Shown here: in pieces, positions 56,003 through 64,000 of the stretch | Layout: each line of letters starts with the position of its first letter | How positions within the stretch are numbered: position 1 is the first letter of the stretch | Assembly: GCA_016712665.1 (NCBI GenBank) | Contig: JADJQP010000001.1 | Location: 868,001 to 932,000 of the forward strand | Source of the DNA: Bacteroidota bacterium | Lineage (GTDB): Bacteria; Bacteroidota; Bacteroidia; Chitinophagales; Chitinophagaceae | Direction: 5' to 3' | Length of the DNA stretch: 64,000 nucleotides | Program-made: the position numbers and the translations under genes | The notes under the pieces: generated by a model | What the model was told of the DNA's origin: nothing | The model's input: only the letters and a program-made list of their open reading frames with translations | The model's database searches: none

Positions 56003-56785
56003 ATGAATCCATCTCCTATTTGGCTTGAACGAACCGAATTATTAATTACCGAAGAAAATCTTCAAAAGTTACAGCAGCTTAATATCCTGATAGTGGGTTT
56101 GGGTGGGGTGGGTAGCTTTGCCGCTGAATTTCTGGCGCGAGCTGGGGTTGGAAGTATGACCATTGTAGATGGCGATGTGGTAGATATTACCAATACCAAT
56201 CGGCAATTACCCGCATTGCATTCCACGGTGGGCAAGGGCAAGGCTCTTTTGATGCAAGAGCGTATACAAGATATTAATCCGAAAATGAAATTGCGAACCA
56301 TTACGCAGTTTATCAATCCCGATGAAACCTTTGAACTGGTAAATAGCGAAGCGTATGACTATGTGCTAGATTGCATTGATTCGGTAACGCCTAAATTATT
56401 ATTAATAAAAGCAGCTCGTGAAAAAGGGTGTAAAATTATCAGCAGTATGGGTGCAGGAGGTAAAGTAGATTCCATGATGATAAAGTATGCTGATATTTCC
56501 AAAACCCATATTTGTCCCTTTGCCTATTATATTCGAAAGCGCTTACGGCATGAAGGAATTTATGGGGGCGTTATGACTGTTTTTTCCGAAGAAAAACCGA
56601 TTAAAGAATCGATAAAAGTAACGGAAGGGCTCAATTACAAACGCTCTTTTTATGGAACCATCTCCTATATCCCGGCGCTTTTTGGTTTGCATATGGCTTC
56701 ATGGGTAGTGCGTGATGCATGTGGCATGTTTGAGCCAACTCCTCTTTGTATTCCCAAGAAGGAAAAGAAAAGGGGAGGGGAGTAA
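56003..56785 (+). CDS. tcdA: tRNA threonylcarbamoyladenosine dehydratase (TcdA/CsdL), E1-like
   Basis: A 260-residue ThiF/MoeB/HesA-family protein that activates a substrate carboxylate with ATP. The nucleotide-binding motif NILIVGLGGVGSFAAEFLAR (residues ~28-47), the metal/ATP motif DGDVVDITNTNRQLPAL and KGCKIISSMGAGGKVD are clear. The second half KTHICPFAYYIRKRLRHEGI fits TcdA, which cyclises t6A to ct6A at position 37 of ANN-decoding tRNAs. It has no CxxC zinc clusters of MoeB and no rhodanese domain, which favours TcdA. It stands alone, converging on the metallopeptidase gene with a 39-nt gap. A good but not absolute family call. Confidence 0.85.
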   Translation: MNPSPIWLERTELLITEENLQKLQQLNILIVGLGGVGSFAAEFLARAGVGSMTIVDGDVVDITNTNRQLPALHSTVGKGKALLMQERIQDINPKMKLRTITQFINPDETFELVNSEAYDYVLDCIDSVTPKLLLIKAAREKGCKIISSMGAGGKVDSMMIKYADISKTHICPFAYYIRKRLRHEGIYGGVMTVFSEEKPIKESIKVTEGLNYKRSFYGTISYIPALFGLHMASWVVRDACGMFEPTPLCIPKKEKKRGGE

Positions 56786-56824
56786 AATGGAGTATAAACT
56801 GATGAAAGTGAAACAAATTGTTTC

Positions 56825-57469
56825 CTATCCCTGGGCCTCATGATATACCGAACTGAATTTTCCAATGATTTTGTCTTTTGATTGTACGATTTTTAATAAA
56901 CCCAAATCGTCTATATCACTTTGTTTTACGCGTCTATGAATCGGATATAACGTACCTCCTTTTTGGCCTGAAGCCACATTGGGGTCATACTGATATTCGG
57001 CGTTTACCAGAGTCCCTCTTGGAAACATAATGCCCGGTATGCCTTTGCCTCTGATATCCATATCTTCAGGATGCGGTAAGCCTAGGGTGTGACCATATTC
57101 ATGTGCCGCGGTGGTACTTCCTTTGTATAAGTTTTCGAGCTTGAAATAGCCGGTATTGCAACCAAGTCCATCCACAAACGAAATATTTCCATGCGCATAT
57201 TCCTCAATACGAAAATAATTATTGCGTGGATTGGTATTGCTGATTACATCTTGGACCTGTAAATTGGGATACAAAAACACCTTCACCACAAACTCTACGA
57301 GAAAGGGTTTTTTTTCAAGCCATAGCAAGGCTCTTGGTTCATTCCACATCCAATTGATTTCCTCTTCCATGTCTCGTCGTACTTCCTCACTTATTGCATT
57401 TCCATAAATGAAAATATTGGAGACAATCTGCAGCAATTGTTTGTGATAATCGGTTTCTATTATACCCAT
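56825..57469 (-). CDS. Zinc metallopeptidase of the metzincin (M10-like) type
   Basis: The ATG at 57469 gives 214 residues (MGIIETDYHKQLL); a TTG four codons upstream is an alternative. The zinc motif is AAHEYGHTLGLPHPEDMDI, an HExxHxxGLPH pattern, followed at a short distance by GIPGIMFPRGTLV, which provides the Met-turn. This order defines metzincins; the sequence resembles the M10 group. There is no signal peptide, so it is cytoplasmic or exported by another route. Blocks NNYFRIEEYAHGNISFVDGLG and GTLYPIHRRVKQSDIDDLG have no assigned role. Substrate unknown. It lies between tcdA (convergent) and rpmE2. Confidence 0.75.
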   Translation of the reverse strand: MGIIETDYHKQLLQIVSNIFIYGNAISEEVRRDMEEEINWMWNEPRALLWLEKKPFLVEFVVKVFLYPNLQVQDVISNTNPRNNYFRIEEYAHGNISFVDGLGCNTGYFKLENLYKGSTTAAHEYGHTLGLPHPEDMDIRGKGIPGIMFPRGTLVNAEYQYDPNVASGQKGGTLYPIHRRVKQSDIDDLGLLKIVQSKDKIIGKFSSVYHEAQG

Positions 57470-57591
57470 TTTGTATTTCAAATTAAATAATACCCCTTGA
57501 ACGATTCAGGTGCTTGCTGATTGTAAAGCCGTATTGTTTGCTAAGATTTTATGGACACCTTGTATGGTATTATTTCAAAATTAGACAAAAA

Positions 57592-57621
57592 AAAGAAGTC
57601 CTGCATAGAACTTCTTTTTTT
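57592..57621 (-). terminator. Rho-independent terminator of rpmE2
   Basis: On the minus strand an 11-bp stem (AAAGAAGTTCT with AGGACTTCTTT, one T-G wobble) with loop ATGC is followed by a T run. It lies 21 nt after the rpmE2 stop. The plus-strand reading also ends in T, so it may act both ways. Confidence 0.75.
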
Positions 57622-57642
57622 GTAAAATATTGTTTAGAAAAA

Positions 57643-57894
57643 TTATTTTTTCTTGGCGTATCGTTTGTTGAACTTGTCAATACGGCCTGCAGTATCTAAT
57701 AATACATTTTTGCCGGTATAAAATGGATGTGACGTATTGGAAACCTCCAGTTTAATTACTGGATATTCATTGCCATCTTCCCAAGTCATAGTCTCACTTG
57801 ATTTAGCGGTAGAACGTGATAAAAAAGAACTTTCATTACTCATATCTTTAAAGATTACAAGTCTGTAGTTTTCGGGATGAATACCTTGTTTCAT
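57643..57894 (-). CDS. rpmE2: 50S ribosomal protein L31 type B
   Basis: An 83-residue L31 (MKQGIHPENYRLVIFKDMSN). It ends RIDKFNKRYAKKK with the central NTSHPFYTGKNVLLDTAGR motif. It lacks the four zinc-binding cysteines of the zinc-type L31, so it is the type B (zinc-free) paralogue, often used when zinc is scarce. The leader is about 60 nt, with a -7-like TACATTTG (minus strand, 57953-57960) and a short inverted repeat GCATG/CATGC around 57914-57931 that could serve in feedback control. A terminator follows. A secure call. Confidence 0.94.
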   Translation of the reverse strand: MKQGIHPENYRLVIFKDMSNESSFLSRSTAKSSETMTWEDGNEYPVIKLEVSNTSHPFYTGKNVLLDTAGRIDKFNKRYAKKK

Positions 57895-58102
57895 ATAATT
57901 TTTGTTTTTTAGTGCATGATACTAACCATGCTGTTAATTATTTTTTGGAGTGCAAATGTAGCGGTTTTTTTGTAATTTGCCTAAAATGAACATTTAAAAT
58001 CCGGGTATTTCTTTGGATTTTTACTCCATTTCGTGCCTTTTTACTCATTTTTGCTCCAAATCTGGTATAATCCTGCGTTTCATTTCAGAACAAGAGTTTA
58101 TA

Positions 58103-59325
58103 TTTAGTTGTGTAAATCTGTTAAATCTGCGTTCTATCCACTATTCCCCAAATCCTTACTTCAGCACGGTTGTTTGCATTTATCTGCGTAAATCCGCTCA
58201 ATCCGCTCAATCCGCGTTCCATCCACTATTTCGCAAATCCCCACTTCAGAATGGTCGTTTGTATTTATCTGCATTAATCCGCTCAATCCGTTAAATCCGC
58301 GTTCCATACTTTCTTCCCCAAACCCCCACTTCAGCACGATAGTTTGTATTTATCTGCGTTAATCCGCTCAATCCGCTCAATCCGCGTTCCATCCACTTTT
58401 TCCCAAATCCCCACTTCATAATGGTCGTTTGTATTTATCTGCGTAAATCCGCTCAATCCGCGTTCCATACTTTCTTCCCTAAATCCTCACTTCAGCACGG
58501 TCGTTTGTATTTATCTGCGCAAATCCGCTCAATCCGTTAAATCCGCGTTCCATCCACTTTTTCCCAAATCCCCACTTCATAATGGTCGTTTGTATTTATC
58601 TGCGTTAATCCGCTCAATCCGCGTTCCATACTTTCTTCCCTAAATCCTCACTTCAGCACGATTGTTTGTATTTATCTGCGTTAATCCGCTCAATCCGCGT
58701 TCCATACTTTCTTCCCCAAATCCCCACTTCAGAATGGTCGTTTGTATTTATCTGTGTAAATCCGCTCAATCCGCTCAATCCGCGTTCCATCCACTTTTTC
58801 CCAAATCCCCACTTCAGAACAATTGTTTATATTTATCTGCGCAAATCCGCTCAATCCGCTCAATCCGCGTTCCATCCACTATTTCGGAAATCCCCACTTC
58901 AGAATGGTCGTTTGTATTTATCTGTGTAAATCCGCACAATCCGCTCAATCCGCGTTCCATCCACTATTTCGCAAATCCCCACTTCAGCACGGTTGTTTGT
59001 ATTTATCTGCGTAAATCCGCTAAATCCGCTCAATCTGCGTTCCATCCACTTTTTCCCAAATCCCCACTTCAGAATGGTCGTTTGTATTTATCTGCGCAAA
59101 TCCGCTCAATCCGCTCAATCCGCGTTCCATACTTTCTTGCCCAAATCCCCACTTCATAATGGTCGTTTGTATTTATCTGTGTAAATCCGCTCAATCCGCT
59201 CAATCCGCGTTCCATACTTTCTTGCCCAAATCCCCACTTCAGCACAATTGTATGTATTTATCTGTGTAAATCCGCTCAATCCGTCAAATCTGCGTTCTAT
59301 CCATTCTACTATTTCATATTTACAT
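58103..59325. repeat. Minisatellite array: 15 units of 85 or 76 bp with nested 9-bp sub-repeat
   Basis: Units begin TTTATCTG at 58179, 58264, 58349, 58434, 58510, 58595, 58671, 58747, 58832, 58917, 59002, 59087, 59172 and 59257 (partial last); a diverged first unit starts at 58103. Spacings are 76, 85, 85, 85, 76, 85, 76, 76, then six times 85. The 9-bp difference is one copy of the internal sub-repeat AATCCGCTC, present two or three times per unit. Unit body: the sub-repeats, GCGTTCCAT, a variable stretch (CCACTTTTTCC or ACTTTCTTCCC), AAATCCCCACTTCAG, then TTTGTA. All three plus-strand frames stay largely open (both unit lengths are 1 modulo 3), giving spurious frames up to 165 residues. The last unit ends inside the 3' end of yajQ. 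There are no unique spacers, so it is not CRISPR. Confidence 0.95.
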
Positions 59326-59797
59326 ACTGCAAGGGGATTTTAAAATCACTGGTTTTGCAGAGTTGAATGACCTCTTGTAAATCATCTATTTTTTTGCCTG
59401 TAACACGAATAATATCATCCATGATGGCCACCTGGACTTTTAAGCCACTGTCCTTGATATGTTTTACAATTTTTTTTGAGTCGTCTTGTGCTAATCCATT
59501 TTTTACAGGGACTTCCTTTTTTACCACTTTGCCCGAAGGATATACCTCTTTACTTAAATCAAAGCAATTGGCATCCAATCCTTGTCGCATCGAGCGGCTA
59601 ATGAGTACATCCACAATTTGTTCCATTTTCATGTCGCTGTCGGCTTCGAGTTGTACCTTGAATTCTTTTTTTTGCAGTTCAATCACTACATGCGATCCCT
59701 TAAAATCGAAGCGATTGGTTATTTCCTTTTTAACGGTATTCACTGCATTGTCTAAGGTTTGTAAATCTACTTTACTACTGATGTCAAATGAAGGCAT
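59309..59797 (-). CDS. yajQ: YajQ-family nucleotide-binding protein
   Basis: A 162-residue protein of the YajQ/UPF0234 family (MPSFDISSKVDLQTLDNAVN, then EITNRFDFKGSH, then VISRSMRQGLD-like LISRSMRQGLD, and KIVKHIKDSGLKVQVAIMDDIIRVTGKKIDDLQ). It folds as two small RNA-binding-like domains; some members bind cyclic di-GMP and act as transcription co-regulators, others bind tRNA or GTP. The stop codon lies within the last unit of the minisatellite. A full-consensus promoter precedes it (59820-59849). A secure family call; the ligand here is unknown. Confidence 0.93.
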   Translation of the reverse strand: MPSFDISSKVDLQTLDNAVNTVKKEITNRFDFKGSHVVIELQKKEFKVQLEADSDMKMEQIVDVLISRSMRQGLDANCFDLSKEVYPSGKVVKKEVPVKNGLAQDDSKKIVKHIKDSGLKVQVAIMDDIIRVTGKKIDDLQEVIQLCKTSDFKIPLQYVNMK

Positions 59798-59819
59798 GGT
59801 ATCATAATTTTAAGAAGTG

Positions 59820-59849
59820 CAAAGTTAACGTATCCTCTTTTATATGCAA
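59820..59849 (-). promoter_or_regulatory. Bacteroidota-type promoter for yajQ
   Basis: On the minus strand: TTG, 19 nt, TAACTTTG, 22 nt upstream of the ATG at 59797. A full match to the consensus. Confidence 0.7.
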
Positions 59850-59968
59850 CCAACCCAAGGCACATCATTTTTTTATTAAAGTTCCATTTTCATCCGCTAC
59901 GGTGTATCAAAATTTCCCCATCTTCAAATTTAATCCGATATTTACAGTTCAAAAAAATACCCTTCATT

Positions 59969-60745
59969 ATGTCTTTTATCCTTTTTGAAAAAATAGATTC
60001 CATTGCCAAAATTTCATTGAACAGAGCGGAGAAATACAATAGTTTTTGCCGAGAGATGGCCTTAGACATGCAAGCGGCGCTGGATGCGGCTGCCGAAGAT
60101 AAAAGCATACGATGTGTGTATATCACAGGTATTGGCAAAGCATTTTGTGCCGGACAAGATTTGGCCGAAGCGATTGAAGACAATGGCATCGAACTATCGC
60201 AAATTGTTACAGAACATTATAATCCCATTATTGAAAAAATGCGATTACTGGCCAAGCCGGTTGTATGTGCGGTAAATGGGGTAGCAGCAGGTGCCGGAGC
60301 CAATATTGCATTGGCAGGTGATATTGTGGTTGCAGTGGATAGCGCCTCTTTTATTCAAGCCTTTAGCAAAATAGGATTGATACCTGATAGCGGTGGAACG
60401 TATTTTTTGCCTCGTTTAATTGGAATGCAACAAGCTAGTGCCTTAATGATGTTGGGTGATAAAGTAATGGCATCTGAGGCCCTGGCAATGGGCATGATTT
60501 ACAAATGTTATAGTGAAGAAACCTTTATGGATGAAAGTTGGAAACTAGCGCAAAACCTGGCGTCTATGCCTACCAAAGGACTTGCCTTGACCAAACAATT
60601 ATTGAATGAATCATATGCGAATACCCTTTCGCAGCAACTTGTTTTGGAAGGACAAATACAAGTAGTGGCGGCACAAAGCTATGATTATAAGGAGGGGGTT
60701 AATGCCTTTTTAGAAAAAAGGAAACCTGAGTTTAAAGGAGAATAA
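59969..60745 (+). CDS. Enoyl-CoA hydratase/isomerase family protein, PaaG-like
   Basis: A 258-residue crotonase. The oxyanion-hole strands are KAFCAGQDLAEA and VAAGAGANIALAGDIVVA. The catalytic-region block KIGLIPDSGGTYFLPRLIG with Asp before SGGT is typical of PaaG (2-(1,2-epoxy-1,2-dihydrophenyl)acetyl-CoA isomerase), which acts in aerobic phenylacetate degradation, and differs from the Glu pair of ordinary hydratases. No other paa genes are in the window, so it may instead serve another acyl-CoA isomerisation. It is a single gene converging on the histidine kinase gene with a 9-nt gap. The family call is secure; the substrate is inferred. Confidence 0.85.
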   Translation: MSFILFEKIDSIAKISLNRAEKYNSFCREMALDMQAALDAAAEDKSIRCVYITGIGKAFCAGQDLAEAIEDNGIELSQIVTEHYNPIIEKMRLLAKPVVCAVNGVAAGAGANIALAGDIVVAVDSASFIQAFSKIGLIPDSGGTYFLPRLIGMQQASALMMLGDKVMASEALAMGMIYKCYSEETFMDESWKLAQNLASMPTKGLALTKQLLNESYANTLSQQLVLEGQIQVVAAQSYDYKEGVNAFLEKRKPEFKGE

Positions 60746-60754
60746 CATCCAACC

Positions 60755-63433
60755 TTATTTGATAAAATCTTCCAATTCACGAAATGCTTGTCTGCACACA
60801 ATTTCAAGATTTTTTATCAGCGAGTTTATTTCGAGATGTTTATGAGAGTGTGTAGCCATTTGTTCCAATTCAAAAACATGCGAGAGTTCCTCTTTTACGC
60901 CCATATAATTGAGTTGGGTTTTTAGAGAATGCGCCGATATTTTAATCATCTCATAGTTTTTTTGTGACCAACCGGTTTGGAGTTGTGATAGCAGGGTAGG
61001 TGCATTTTGCAAAAAGATGTTTACATACTTTTTTTGTTTTTCTGTATCATTTCCGGCAAAGGAAATAAGAAATCGAGGGTCTGTTATATTTCCCTCAAAA
61101 ATCGGCGCTGCATCTTTCGAAGGCTCTGTCAATCTATCTGTATTCTGATTATTGAAAGCATCTGGCGATTCGCTCTTTAGAATACTACGAGGGCCAATGG
61201 CCGTTTTGTCGAGATGACGTAGCAATTTTCGAATCAATTCTTCCTTTTTGAAGGGTTTGGGAATATGATCATTCATGCCCGTTTGCATATAAAGTTCAAT
61301 ATCATTTTTCATGACATTGGCTGTCATTGCAATTATTTTAATTTGTGAAAGGGGCGCCTCCAAGGTAGTTCGAATCATTCTCGTGGCTTCGGTGCCACTC
61401 ATCATTGGCATTTGAATATCCATCAACACAATATCGAAGGGTTGTTTCTTAATAAAGTCGATTGCCATTTGTCCACTCGATGCTTCTGTAATTTGAATAT
61501 GTGGTGCAATTGCTTTTAAGGTATCTACAGCCAGTATGGTATTGAATTCATTGTCGTCTACTAATAATAATTTGGTTTTGTTTAGAATGTCGATATCGCT
61601 TTCCGAAAATATGAATTCTTCCTTTTGTTGGAGTTGTTTTTCATTACCAATTTCAAAGGGTAGAAGAAAAGAGAATGTAGTGCCCTCTCCTATTTTACTT
61701 TCAACAGCAATACTGCCATTCATTAATTCCACCAATTGTTTAGATATGGTAAGTCCTAAACCGGTACCTCCATATTTGCGGGCCACATCGGTACCTGCTT
61801 GTGTAAAGCTTTCAAAAATATTTTGTACATATTCTTCAGAAATGCCGATACCAGTGTCCACAATCCTAAAATCAATGGTAAGGTGGTTTTGTTCCAAAGA
61901 GATTTGATTGCAAATAATTTTTACACTTCCTTTTTCTGTAAATTTTACGGCATTGCCGGCCAAATTCATCAATACTTGCGACAGACGGGTGGGGTCGCCG
62001 ATAAGGGTATCCGGTACGGAGTCCTGAATATCAAATCGAAGGGCGATGCCTTTTTCTTCGGCTTTAAAACGCAATAGGTGTACCACATTGCGAAGTACGC
62101 TTCTTAGCGAAAATTCAATATATTCTACAGTTATTTTTCCTGCTTCAATTTTTGAAAAATCCAGTATGTCGTTGATGATGACCAACAAATTATCAGCACT
62201 TTGTGTAATTGCATTTAAATATTTTAGTTGATCGGCTCGAGGGTTTTTTTCAAGTAATAGACGAGTCATGCCCACTATCGCGTTCATTGGGGTGCGTATT
62301 TCATGACTCATGTTGGCGATAAACTGTTGTTTTAATTTTGCTGATTGCTCCGCAATTTCTTTTTCTTTTACTGCAAATTCTATTTCATGTCTGATTTGTA
62401 AGTTGTGTAACTTGTTGATTGTATTTTGTTGAAAAATTTCTTCTTTGAGGGCTTCATATTTTTTTAGGTTTTCGAAGGCTTCGGTGATGTCACCTATTTT
62501 TTCATACACCTTCGCAAACATTTCATGAATACTCATAATATCTTGCTTGCGCGAATGTTCATTAGCAGTATCAAAGGCACGATCAAAATGTAGCAATGCT
62601 TCACGGTAATTCCCTTCATCAAAATGGACTCTACCCAAATAAAATTCCGAAATAATTTGCGCTTCGATATTTGAAAGTTCAACAGCCTGCACCAATACGG
62701 CATTTAAATATTTTCGGGCCTTGTCAAAGATGCCTTGTTTGTAATATACTTTTCCGATACCGCTATTGGCCATCATATGTCCGACAGTATTTGCTTCGGT
62801 TAGTTCGAGACTTTTTTTAAAGTGAATCAGTGCATTGTCATTATCTTCTTTTTTTAAATAAATATTTCCCAAGTTGTGGTAAACGCTGATGAGTCGGTTT
62901 TTGGCTTCATATTTTTTGAAAATTTCCAGACATCTATTTGCATAATCTAAAGCGTTTTCATAATCCAGTAAGTCGAAATGTAAATTTGAAATACTAATTA
63001 AAACCGAAGCTTGTGCCAATTCATCACCGAGCTCTTCATTAATTTCAAGAGCCCATTGATAATATTTAGACGCATTGGATAAATCTCCTAAATCGCGGTG
63101 GATATTTCCGAAGTTGATATAAATTCTTGCTTTGATGGCATCAAACCCGTATTCTTTCGCCATTTTTTGCGCTTCACGCAATGTGTCTAATCCCTTGTCG
63201 TATTCGCCTTTGAGCCAATAGATCGCGCCTTTATTATTGAGTCCGCGACATTCCCCAATTTTATAATTGATTTTTCGGGAACGTTCCAGAATTTCATCGC
63301 TTAGTTGCTGTGCCTCGTCAATATCATAGTTTCTTATTTCCAATACGATATCAAGCAGACAGTCGATTTTTTCATTCTCCTCTGTTAAGGTATTATAGTG
63401 CTTTTTGAGCTCATGATATTTTTCGGTCGACAT
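60755..63433 (-). CDS. TPR-containing hybrid sensor histidine kinase (HisKA-HATPase-REC-Hpt)
   Basis: An 892-residue cytoplasmic kinase with no transmembrane segment. Residues ~1-340 are about eight tetratricopeptide repeats (for example AIYWLKGEYDKGLDTLREAQ, NIYLKKEDNDNALIHFKKSL) that probably sense a protein or peptide. A short coiled coil (KEKEIAEQSAKLKQQF) leads to HisKA with H377 in NMSHEIRTPMN. The HATPase boxes LMNLAGNAVKFTEKG, DTGIGISEEY and GGTGLGLTISKQLVE follow, then a receiver with D672 in VLMDIQMPMMSG, and a C-terminal Hpt with H835 in ISAHSLKTQ. All phosphorelay residues are present. It lies 6 nt downstream of tilS, so the two are likely co-transcribed; no cognate regulator is visible. 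Confidence 0.93.
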   Translation of the reverse strand: MSTEKYHELKKHYNTLTEENEKIDCLLDIVLEIRNYDIDEAQQLSDEILERSRKINYKIGECRGLNNKGAIYWLKGEYDKGLDTLREAQKMAKEYGFDAIKARIYINFGNIHRDLGDLSNASKYYQWALEINEELGDELAQASVLISISNLHFDLLDYENALDYANRCLEIFKKYEAKNRLISVYHNLGNIYLKKEDNDNALIHFKKSLELTEANTVGHMMANSGIGKVYYKQGIFDKARKYLNAVLVQAVELSNIEAQIISEFYLGRVHFDEGNYREALLHFDRAFDTANEHSRKQDIMSIHEMFAKVYEKIGDITEAFENLKKYEALKEEIFQQNTINKLHNLQIRHEIEFAVKEKEIAEQSAKLKQQFIANMSHEIRTPMNAIVGMTRLLLEKNPRADQLKYLNAITQSADNLLVIINDILDFSKIEAGKITVEYIEFSLRSVLRNVVHLLRFKAEEKGIALRFDIQDSVPDTLIGDPTRLSQVLMNLAGNAVKFTEKGSVKIICNQISLEQNHLTIDFRIVDTGIGISEEYVQNIFESFTQAGTDVARKYGGTGLGLTISKQLVELMNGSIAVESKIGEGTTFSFLLPFEIGNEKQLQQKEEFIFSESDIDILNKTKLLLVDDNEFNTILAVDTLKAIAPHIQITEASSGQMAIDFIKKQPFDIVLMDIQMPMMSGTEATRMIRTTLEAPLSQIKIIAMTANVMKNDIELYMQTGMNDHIPKPFKKEELIRKLLRHLDKTAIGPRSILKSESPDAFNNQNTDRLTEPSKDAAPIFEGNITDPRFLISFAGNDTEKQKKYVNIFLQNAPTLLSQLQTGWSQKNYEMIKISAHSLKTQLNYMGVKEELSHVFELEQMATHSHKHLEINSLIKNLEIVCRQAFRELEDFIK

Positions 63434-63439
63434 ACTGGT

Positions 63440-64000
63440 TTACTTTTTTAATTGCAAAATTTTTATTTGCTGGGTATTCGGTACTACTTTAAATCGTTCG
63501 TCTATTCGTATTCCTACTAACCAGACTATTTTTTTGTTTGATTCCACTACCCATATTTTTTCCTTATCTACTGCCGAAACTTTTTGGTCAATTAAAATAC
63601 GCGCAATTTTCTTCTTTTTTTTCATACCCAATGGGTACATATAATCGCCTACACGATACTTGCGTAAAATTAGAGGATATTCGAGTAGGCTTTCGTCTAT
63701 TTGACAAAGGCAATGATCTTTTTGAAGATGAAAGGATTCTTTGGCAATACTGCTAATGCGAAGTTCAAAATGTGCAGTCGTCAGTTGGTGTGTATTATTT
63801 TCGATCAGAATGATTTCAGATGCTTTGGTATCTTTTTCGGAAAGAATCAAGAAATCTCTATTTTTTAGAATACGATACCGATCGTTTTCAATAAAGTGCC
63901 CTGACTCACTGTGAAGCAACAAAATGGTTTGTCTGGTTTGTGAAATATTGAATCCATACGGTTTTATAAGTTCAAAAAGTACTGTCAGTATAGGTTTGAC
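63440..64000 (-). CDS. tilS: tRNA(Ile)-lysidine synthase, C-terminal part (5' end outside window)
   Basis: TilS attaches lysine to C34 of tRNA-Ile(CAU), changing its codon and amino-acid identity; it is normally essential. Only the last ~187 codons are present: the frame is open to the right edge, and the residues before the first TTG (VKPILTVLFELIKPYGF, then NISQTRQTILLLHSESGHFI) continue the TilS middle region. The C-terminal domain is clear: EYPLILRKYRVGDYMYPLGM, then KKIARILIDQKVS, then EKIWVVESNKKIVWLVGIRI. The stop is followed 6 nt later by the histidine kinase ATG, suggesting one transcript. A secure call. Confidence 0.92.
   Translation of the reverse strand, partial: VKPILTVLFELIKPYGFNISQTRQTILLLHSESGHFIENDRYRILKNRDFLILSEKDTKASEIILIENNTHQLTTAHFELRISSIAKESFHLQKDHCLCQIDESLLEYPLILRKYRVGDYMYPLGMKKKKKIARILIDQKVSAVDKEKIWVVESNKKIVWLVGIRIDERFKVVPNTQQIKILQLKK

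Noticed and set aside
58662..59159. A 165-residue plus-strand reading frame and several smaller ones
   Set aside because: They lie wholly inside the minisatellite and read the same unit in rotating frames; no start signal, no promoter, and repeat-only composition.
58103..59325. Possible CRISPR array
   Set aside because: Units are 76-85 bp and near-identical throughout, with no unique spacers and no cas genes nearby.
1..64000. tRNA or rRNA genes
   Set aside because: All gaps were inspected for cloverleaf motifs and rRNA signatures; none was recognised. A dedicated scan (for example tRNAscan-SE) would settle this.

Overview
The window looks like a contig from a Gram-negative, AT-rich member of the Bacteroidota, probably of the Chitinophagia/Sphingobacteriia type. 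The evidence is: many secreted proteins ending in a type IX secretion (T9SS) sorting domain; a PorZ-type T9SS component; a HmuY/TonB-receptor pair; near-absence of Shine-Dalgarno sequences; and promoters of the Bacteroidota form TTG-N19-TAnnTTTG (clear before rocD, the SCO gene and yajQ). No rRNA, tRNA, CRISPR array, prophage or insertion sequence is visible.

Layout. 1-5.3 kb: a truncated Ala/Pro/Lys-rich membrane protein, an OmpA-like lipoprotein, then two secreted T9SS proteins, the first a subtilisin-fold protein that has lost its catalytic residues and carries a heptanucleotide repeat just after its start codon. 5.3-16.2 kb: housekeeping genes (recF, YhiN-type flavoprotein, rocD, DUF6580, PGI/PMI isomerase, broken yraN, L,D-transpeptidase, SpoU methyltransferase, superoxide dismutase, SCO1/SenC, TfoX-N and YdeI-like proteins). 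16.2-22.9 kb: a leftward tetR-tolC-adaptor-RND efflux operon. 23-35 kb: PKD-type T9SS protein, aspS, di-haem peroxidase plus outer-membrane protein, mtgA, a small IVP-like gene, asd, and a HmuY-like/TonB receptor pair. 35-43.6 kb: ECF sigma factor, cobalamin adenosyltransferase and four large secreted proteins, one with a 12-nt poly-G tract in its signal peptide. 43.7-57.9 kb: rpsA, cupredoxin, pyrF, AlkD-like protein, DUF2851, porZ, MMPL exporter, TcdA, zinc metallopeptidase and rpmE2. 58.1-59.3 kb: a 15-unit 85/76-bp minisatellite. 59.3-64 kb: yajQ, a crotonase, and a tilS-hybrid histidine kinase operon that runs off the end.

Two themes stand out. First, two unlinked secreted-protein genes have a simple sequence repeat (five ACCACAA units; twelve G) placed between the start codon and the signal-peptide core or mature protein. 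In both, the observed repeat number is out of frame, and a change of one unit joins the start to the rest of the protein. This is the architecture of contingency (phase-variable) genes. Second, about a dozen genes are interrupted by single-base indels, mostly in short homopolymers, plus three nonsense codons. They include asd, which is normally essential, so at least part of this is probably consensus error. That tempers any claim of gene decay and must be settled before the phase-variation idea is accepted.

Coordinates of interrupted genes are given for the whole reconstructed gene, with the lesion positions in the evidence.
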